A DNA stretch of 64,000 bases. Origin: Crossaster papposus (Eukaryota > Echinodermata > Asteroidea > Velatida > Solasteridae). Both the position numbers and the translations under genes were made by a program. Of this stretch, positions 57,981-64,000 are shown piece by piece (within the stretch, counting starts at the first letter, position 1; each line of letters opens with the position of its first letter). The stretch lies in assembly GCA_037893245.1 (NCBI GenBank), contig JBAIAA010000659.1, forward strand, positions 620,001-684,000. The letters run 5' to 3'. A model generated the notes under the pieces. It was not told the origin of the DNA and did not search any database. It worked only from the letters and a program-made list of their open reading frames with translations.

Positions 57981-59879
57981 CTAAACTATCGGTTGTGTTA
58001 TGTCAAAGCTCGCGTTTGGATTATTATGTGGTGTATTCCGGATTGATGTTTTAAGTTGTTGCCAGCATCTTGTCGCATCCTCCATGCTCCATTCCAAGCA
58101 TGTAATCTTGTCTCGGAGGACCCTTAAGGTGGCCGGCAATGCATCCACAGGCAGCGCCTCAAGCAGCACGAGTAGGAGATCAGTACCTCCAGGAAGGAGG
58201 CTAAATGACTCGGCATTAGTGGCTGGAACCACGCCTAGTGAGCCTTCCTCCAGCGTCCGTGTGCACGCCATGTTTAACTCTAACATACACTGGCCACAGG
58301 CGATAAACTCTGCGTCAAGGAGAACGACGACGAACCGGCTCGTCTCAATGGCGTTAGACACGTTCTCGAGCTTGTCTGCACCGACCAGGAAATCTCTAAA
58401 AGACAGACAGAGGCGAAAGTCATCTTCCCCTTCCATGTTTGGTATCATCTCGTTGACGACAAACTCAGTCGCACTTTCGTGGTGGCAAACGTATGCGTCG
58501 TATCTGAATTCGGTCTCTTGGCGGGAGGTATGGCGGGAAATACTTCTGTAATCAAAACGTCTGAACAAACTTACCCACCTCCTCTTCAGTTTCTTATACA
58601 TCATCCAGGTGCTTGCCACACCCACTATGCTCACCACGACTGATACTATCACAGCGGGTATAATGATCCGATATGGCGAAAACGATATCACGATATCACC
58701 TCCCTCATATTTCTTGGTTGTATTGACGAGTGACAGTTCAGTTGAGATGGTTGTCGTGTCTACACTGCAGTTCGATTCGAGGTAGGAAGCAAGATCTGGC
58801 GATAACAATTGTGCTCCTAACATACGTGGTGGATTTTTACACGAATAGCCAGCGAAGTTGCTTCTTTTGCCGATGTGTATCGATGACTGGTGCAGCCAGT
58901 AAACGAAAGGTAGCAGTTCGCATGTGCACAAGAAGGGGCTTCCAGCTCCAAGACGAAACACCTCAAGGAATGTCATGTTTCTCAGAGCCGCCACCACCGC
59001 TGTATCAACCACCTCGATTCGATTACCTTCCAGGTGTAGCTCAGTCAGTCCTTGAAGCTCTCTCAAAATCCTGGCGTCCAAAGTCTTGATTTTGTTGTGG
59101 GAGAGGTCCAAGTGTTTCAGACTCCGGTGATCAGTCAATGTGGCAGGTAGCTCTGTGAAATCGTTGTGGCTGAGTTTTAAGCTCTCTAGTCGGGGAACGT
59201 TGTGGAGAACCAATCGAGGGAAGTCTTGGTCTTCAAGTAGCGCATTGGAGATATCCAAGTGCACAAGAGCAGGCAAGTTGGAGAAGGTATAGTTCAGAAG
59301 GTGCTTAAGTGGTGTGTTGCTTATAGTGATAGCCTGAAGCGCCTCAAAGGAGTGAAAACGAGGAGGCAAAATGGCACTGTTCTTATTAGTTAACACATCA
59401 AAGATGTCTATTCTGAGCAGTGAGGCGCTTTGCTCATGTAACGCTTTAACAGGTATACTTTTCAGACCCAAACCGGCAAAATTAACACTTTGTAGTTCAA
59501 GTCCTCGGAACACACCCACATTAATCGGGGATAGATTGTAAAATCCGTACAGCCCAAAACAGCAGGGTGAAGAATTGGAGAAAGACGCGAACGCGCCTTC
59601 TGGTACGGAGACTAGCTGGTTTGTTGACAAATAACTTTGTAGTTCCAGCTCATAGTCCTCGGAGGGAAACTCTGTCACATTGGTAAAGTACGAGAAGAAG
59701 TCGGGGCTGCTAATCTCACAAGACGCAGCAAGGTAAGGTGGACCAAAGGTGTTGTGCAAACATCGACATACCTGGCAAAGGTGACTGCTTAGAGTAGTCT
59801 CAATCACCATACACCAGATGGCGATTATGACTAAAGCTTGTAGATAGAGAACACGGGTTAAGATAATGCATGTTGCCAT
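57981..59879 (-). CDS. TLR type A, copy A6, intact (632 aa)
   Basis: Same length and layout as A5, from MATC at 59879. The 59-codon open stretch before it is 5' flank. All four LRRCT cysteines, the transmembrane helix and the TIR motifs YDAYVCHHE, RDFLVG and CW are present. It differs from A5 at scattered sites, such as F7L in the signal peptide, NYTFSN region P-to-L (as in A3) and S-to-F in ETSRSVVV of the TIR. It shares LPVEAL-region SIPV with A5 and NKNSAILPP with A1/A3, so its sequence is a patchwork of variants found in other copies. A 2.8-kb foldback has landed 666 bases upstream of its start, which may affect its promoter. Confidence 0.95.
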   Translation of the reverse strand: MATCIILTRVLYLQALVIIAIWCMVIETTLSSHLCQVCRCLHNTFGPPYLAASCEISSPDFFSYFTNVTEFPSEDYELELQSYLSTNQLVSVPEGAFASFSNSSPCCFGLYGFYNLSPINVGVFRGLELQSVNFAGLGLKSIPVKALHEQSASLLRIDIFDVLTNKNSAILPPRFHSFEALQAITISNTPLKHLLNYTFSNLPALVHLDISNALLEDQDFPRLVLHNVPRLESLKLSHNDFTELPATLTDHRSLKHLDLSHNKIKTLDARILRELQGLTELHLEGNRIEVVDTAVVAALRNMTFLEVFRLGAGSPFLCTCELLPFVYWLHQSSIHIGKRSNFAGYSCKNPPRMLGAQLLSPDLASYLESNCSVDTTTISTELSLVNTTKKYEGGDIVISFSPYRIIIPAVIVSVVVSIVGVASTWMMYKKLKRRWVSLFRRFDYRSISRHTSRQETEFRYDAYVCHHESATEFVVNEMIPNMEGEDDFRLCLSFRDFLVGADKLENVSNAIETSRFVVVLLDAEFIACGQCMLELNMACTRTLEEGSLGVVPATNAESFSLLPGGTDLLLVLLEALPVDALPATLRVLRDKITCLEWSMEDATRCWQQLKTSIRNTPHNNPNASFDITQPIV

Positions 59880-60544
59880 CTTTGCGTCTAATTCATCCGG
59901 TGTACTACCCTCAATCGTCTCCTTTCTTGGGTCTTCTTGGGTAAACGTACGGTACACTTTCAAGAGAGTGTTGAATTGCAGGTGCAAGCGATGCCCGTTG
60001 TAAAATTCCAGATTGCAGTTGTAAGATTGCAGTTGTAAAATTGAAGTGATCTTCATAAAAAAACGCCTTCCTTTTTTCTGTCGAAATCATAATGTGTTTA
60101 GCTGCCCATATAGTATCAGTGACACTTTCATTTTGAGTTTGTTTATAACCGGACGTATGGGAGGTGGTTGCATTGCATTGACGTCCCTGTGATATACCAA
60201 ACGTCAACATGCACAGGGCAAACATGTCTTTACATGTACATGTACCTGTACACGTACGTATCCCCAATTTTGTCGCCAGTCATGACGGCATCATGACAAT
60301 ATTTTACGTCGGTCGTACCACGCAGGTGACGTAAAAGTTCAAAGTACAATATGATTCACATTGCTATTCAGAAAGAGGACGCGAGAAAACAATAAAGGCG
60401 CCATCCTTTTTGCAATTATAGGTACTTTTTAATGCATTTATTTTAATCTCAGGGATTTGCGGGCATTGTGATTTTTTTAAGAAGGTATCCCATCCAAAGA
60501 GAAATTGAGAAAGTAGAACCGAGACCTCCCATACATTAAGATCT
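59880..60544. other. A6 5' flank
   Basis: This is non-coding and matches the 5' flanks of the other A genes (2436-3070 in unit 1), with the TTGCAGTTGTAA words near 60015-60045. It is cut off from the rest of the spacer by the foldback at 60545. Confidence 0.6.
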
Positions 60545-63368
60545 TATGGTGGCCCTGAAGGGACATCAAAGACGCGAATTTCATTTACGACATCACATAC
60601 TGTTTCACGACATCACATAATTTTGTTTACGACATCACATATTTTTTTACGACATCACATATTTTTTTTTACGACATCACATATTTTTTTACGACATCAC
60701 ATATGTTTTTTTACGACATCACATGTTTTTTTACGACATCACATATTTTTTTACGACATCACATATGGTTTTTTTACGACATCACATATTAAATTTACAA
60801 CATCACAAACTTGTATGTACGACATAACGTATTTATTTACGACATCACATATTGCATTTACGACATCACATATTGCATTTACGACATCACATATTGCATT
60901 TACGACATCACATACTGCATTTACGACATCACATACTGCATTTACGACATCACATACTGCATTTACGACATCACACAATTCGTTCACGACTTTTTATTCA
61001 CGACATGCATGCAAGTCGTGAATTTTTTTGTCGCGAATTTTTTAGTAGTAGCTTAGGGCGTCGCAGCTGACCCTGCGGCCTCGGTGTTTGCTTGCGATAG
61101 TAAATTGCATTCCTTTCCTCTTCTGAGAGTGTAAGCACAACCGCGGTGAGTATGGGGCTTGTAGTGACGACCCACGTTCAAAAGTAAGTTAGTTTTGTTT
61201 TGTTTTGAATGGTTGGCTACAAATTAAATAACATCGTTATCTCTTCATTAAATCTTGTCAGTGTACCACTTATTCCCGTTACAAATCTGCGTCCCTTTTC
61301 TTCAGCAGATCGAAGACATCCTTTGGGGGATGGGATTGAAAGTTTTGATTCCAAATTTTAAGAAGGAGGAGGTACATCAAACTTTCATTTGTGTTTAAAG
61401 TATACTTTGGACGTTATTGCAATTGGTTTTTAGTTTTTTGTATTGCGATGGTTTAACCTTTGTGTAGTTATTTTATATCGGGAGATATAGCCCGCTACAC
61501 ACCTCTCCGCTTTTCGGCCGTCCGGAGTACGGAACGATCAGCCCGATGTTTACCATGTTTTAATACCCTGGAAATGTGCGATCTTATATAGCCCGCTGCA
61601 CACCTCTCCGCCTTTCGGCCGTCCGGTTTACGGAACGATCAGCCCGACGGATGTTTACCATGTTTTATTACCCTGGAAATGTGCGATCTGTTTTGTTATT
61701 GAGTATGAGATTATTACCCCGAAATACATCTATAGTCAAACCATGGAGAAATAAGTCACTTATTTCTCCATGGTCAAACCAACAAAATCCCCTTTCTGTT
61801 TGCTGACTTTAGCCTGACGTATGAACTCAGTTTCTGTAAGATATTGCTTTTTATTATATGACCCAATTCGCGGGATAGTTACTAGATGGTGTACTTGAGT
61901 ACAAGTGAAGAGTGGTCAGTTGTCGACCTGATTTGCCGACCTGAAAAAAAGTACAAACTTCAGAAAACAAAAATGTAAACCAAAATAACTATATATGTGG
62001 CAGAAACTCAAATGTGGATTTTGTAATTATTAAGACCTTCCACACAAATAACTAATATAATATAATATACGCTATATACATAATTCACCATGTTAATTTA
62101 GCGCAAGTGAATTTTCCAATCACAGACTACTACATGTAGCAATATTCAGTGCGAACATTGTTAATGGACCTTTTCCCTAACAAAACCACGCATGTGGGTT
62201 TTGGAATCAAACGAAAACAGTCTATTGAAAATATACACAGGGACCACATCTGTCATCATTTTATCCTTGTTTCTCGGAGGTTTTTTTTCACGAAACGCTA
62301 TTCATGATGCTGTTTTAGGGATTTTGTTGGTTTGTTAATCTTATACTCAAATAACGAAACAGATCGCACATTTCCGGGGTATTAAAACATGGTAAACATC
62401 GGGCTGATCGTTCCGTACTCCGGACGGCCGAAAAGCGGAGAGGTGTGTAGCGGGCTACATCTCCCGATATAAAATAACTACACAAAGGTTAAACCATCGC
62501 AATACAAAAAACTAAAAACCAATTGCAATAACGTCCAAAGTATACTTTAAACACAAATGAAAGTTTGATGTACCTCCTCCTTCTTAAAATTTGGAATCAA
62601 AACTTTCAATCCCATCCCCCGAAGGATGTCTTCGATCTGCTGAAGAAAAGGGACGCAGATTTGTAACGGGAATAAGTGGTACACTGACAAGATTTAATGA
62701 AGAGATAACGATGTTATTTAATTTGTAGCCAACCATTCAAAACAAAACAAAACTAACTTACTTTTGAACGTGGGTCGTCACTACAAGCCCCATACTCACC
62801 GCGGTTGTGCTTACACTCTCAGAAGAGGAAAGGAATGCAATTTACTAGCGCAAGCAAACACCGAGGCCGCAGGGTCAGCTGCGACGCCCTAAGCTACTAC
62901 TAAAACATTCGCGACAAAACAATTCACGACTTGCATGCATGTCGTGAATAAAAAGTCGTGAACGAATTGTGTGATGTCGTAAATGCAGTATGTGATGTCG
63001 TAAATGCAGTATGTGATGTCGTAAATGCAGTATGTGATGTCGTAAATGCAATATGTGATGTCGTAAATAAATACGTTATGTCGTACATACAAGTTTGTGA
63101 TGTTGTAAATTTAATATGTGATGTCGTAATGAAAACATATGTGATGTCGTAAAAATATATGTGATGTCGTAATGAAAACATATGTGATGTCGTAAAAATA
63201 TATGTGATGTCGTAAAAAAAACATATGTGATGTCGTAAAAAAATATGTGATGTCGTAAAAAAAAAAATGTGATGTCGTAAAAAAATATGTGATGTCGTGA
63301 TGTCGTGAAACAGTATGTGATGTCGTAAATGAAATTCGCGTCTTTGATGTCCCTTCAGGGCCACCATA
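60545..63368. mobile_element. 2.8-kb foldback element with ACGACATCACATA satellite arms
   Basis: The ends are TATGGTGGCCCTGAAGGG and its exact inverse. AGATCT flanks both sides (60539-60544, 63369-63374), while unit 1 has a single AGATCT at 3063-3068. If the terminal TA belongs to the target, the duplication is 8 bp (TAAGATCT). Each arm of about 0.9 kb holds some 18-20 tandem copies of a 17-25 base unit built on TTTACGACATCACATA, then a unique inverted stretch (about 61060-61490 and 62450-62890). The core (about 61490-62450) has a direct repeat of about 95 bases and a micro-insert. The core has no long frame, and the frames over the arms are satellite by-products. Confidence 0.85.
61743..61772. 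repeat. 30-bp palindromic micro-insert with 8-bp direct repeats
   Basis: The insert starts ATGGAGAAATAAG and ends CTTATTTCTCCATG. GTCAAACC lies on both sides (61735-61742, 61773-61780). It sits inside the foldback core. Confidence 0.7.
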
Positions 63369-64000
63369 AGATCTAGCAAAGCGCGACATGAACAGCGCAC
63401 ATCATTTTATTTGTGTTGTCGGAGGCAAGTTTTCGCCAACCTAGAGTTGAACAAAATGTGTGAAAGCATCCATCGCATGCAGCGGGAGCGGTGACAACCT
63501 TATAGGTGTTATCACTTTGTTTTCAAAAAAAAAACCGCTTAAAAATGGCCACTAATATTTTTGTAATGGGTTAATTATGTGGTAACGGTGGTAACAAGCA
63601 AATTAGCGGCCATTTTGTTTGAAGGGTGCATAACACCTAAAACTGAGCCGCCCTCGTTGCAATAATGTTATTAAATATTTTACACCTAGGTGAGAATGCG
63701 CACGCTACTTGTATATACAGGGGTGGTCCAAAGAAGGAACCAGAACGGCCTATTTTCAGTACCCTCCGACCTACAAAACTACTAGTTTGGATAGACGGGG
63801 AATCTTTCTACATGAAAACCAAGATCACTCGATTCAGTCCTGTGGTTTTCATTCAAGGGACCTATTTCTGGAACCAAGTCATTGGCCAACAGGCCGTCAA
63901 CAGAACTGAAGCGCGACGGCAATGAATGGTCTAGTCATTTGCCCTTAAAACAGAAACCTTATAAATTGGCCAAGACCTTGAGAACCATTTCGCGTACTAA
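63369..64000. other. start of the unit 6 A-B spacer, cut by the window
   Basis: It continues the spacer interrupted by the foldback and matches 3063-3700 in unit 1. It holds the conserved short reading frame. The B gene expected next lies outside the window. Confidence 0.6.
63665..63925 (+). other. conserved short reading frame in A-B spacers, function unknown
   Basis: The frame ends ...QQAVNRTEARRQ and includes VWIDGESFYMKTK and FIQGTYFWNQ. The same frame is open over about 66-87 codons in units 1 (to 3620), 3 and 4. The size differences inside it are three bases (KLLVW, KLVVW or KLVW). Unit 5 has a stop near its end. A TATATACAG just before GGGTGG could be a splice acceptor, so it may be a terminal-exon relic. 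No known domain was recognised and no promoter is seen, so I do not call it a gene. Confidence 0.3.

Noticed and set aside
60600..60990. Regular repeats resembling a CRISPR array
   Set aside because: The spacers are short, A/T-rich and alike, the array is mirrored at 62950-63320 within transposon ends, and the genome is eukaryotic.

Overview
This window is eukaryotic. It holds a cluster of intronless, single-exon Toll-like receptor (TLR) genes embedded in spacers full of DNA transposons, hairpins and a tRNA-derived SINE. There are no operons, Shine-Dalgarno sites or bacterial genes. The expansion of one-exon TLRs, the palindromic transposon relics and an AT-rich spacer with ACATGTACATGTA-type words suggest a marine invertebrate. 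I favour a deuterostome (echinoderm or amphioxus-like), but the sequence alone does not settle the species.

Two TLR types alternate. Type A is about 632 aa and type B about 605-657 aa. Both have a signal peptide, a cysteine cluster like an LRRNT, about six to eight leucine-rich repeats, a single four-cysteine LRRCT, one transmembrane helix and a cytoplasmic TIR domain. An A-B pair with its flanks forms a repeat unit of about 8-13 kb. Unit 1 (about 1-10357) has A1 broken and B1 intact, both on minus. Unit 2 (10358-21112) is inverted, with B2 and A2 on plus, both broken. Unit 3 (21113-33668) has A3 (open but missing LRRCT cysteines) and B3 intact. Unit 4 (33669-46333) has A4 and B4, both broken. 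Unit 5 (46334-56627) has A5 and B5 intact. Unit 6 (56628-64000) has A6 intact and is cut by the window end. A small relic of a further B gene lies at 47958-48080. In all, six copies are open, five are disrupted and one is a fragment.

Units 1/2 and 2/3 form two large palindromes. The first is centred inside a foldback transposon (9931-10784); the second has almost no spacer (centre about 21112). Unit 4 is a mosaic: it shares some private changes with unit 2 and others with unit 3, as expected from gene conversion or unequal crossing over.

The spacers carry transposons whose borders can be read by comparing units with and without the insert: TTAA-flanked MITEs (14525, 41516), a nested insertion (41838), elements with about 8-bp target duplications (31521, 34252), a 2.8-kb foldback with satellite arms (60545-63368), and others. 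The most unusual pattern is a set of very short inserts (11-43 bp), several of them palindromic, each flanked by a 7-8 bp direct repeat and ending in CATG or CTATG. They may be a minimal transposon class.

The receptors would sit in a membrane and signal through the TIR domain. All copies that can be read lack the BB-loop proline typical of most TLRs, so adaptor use may differ from the textbook pathway.
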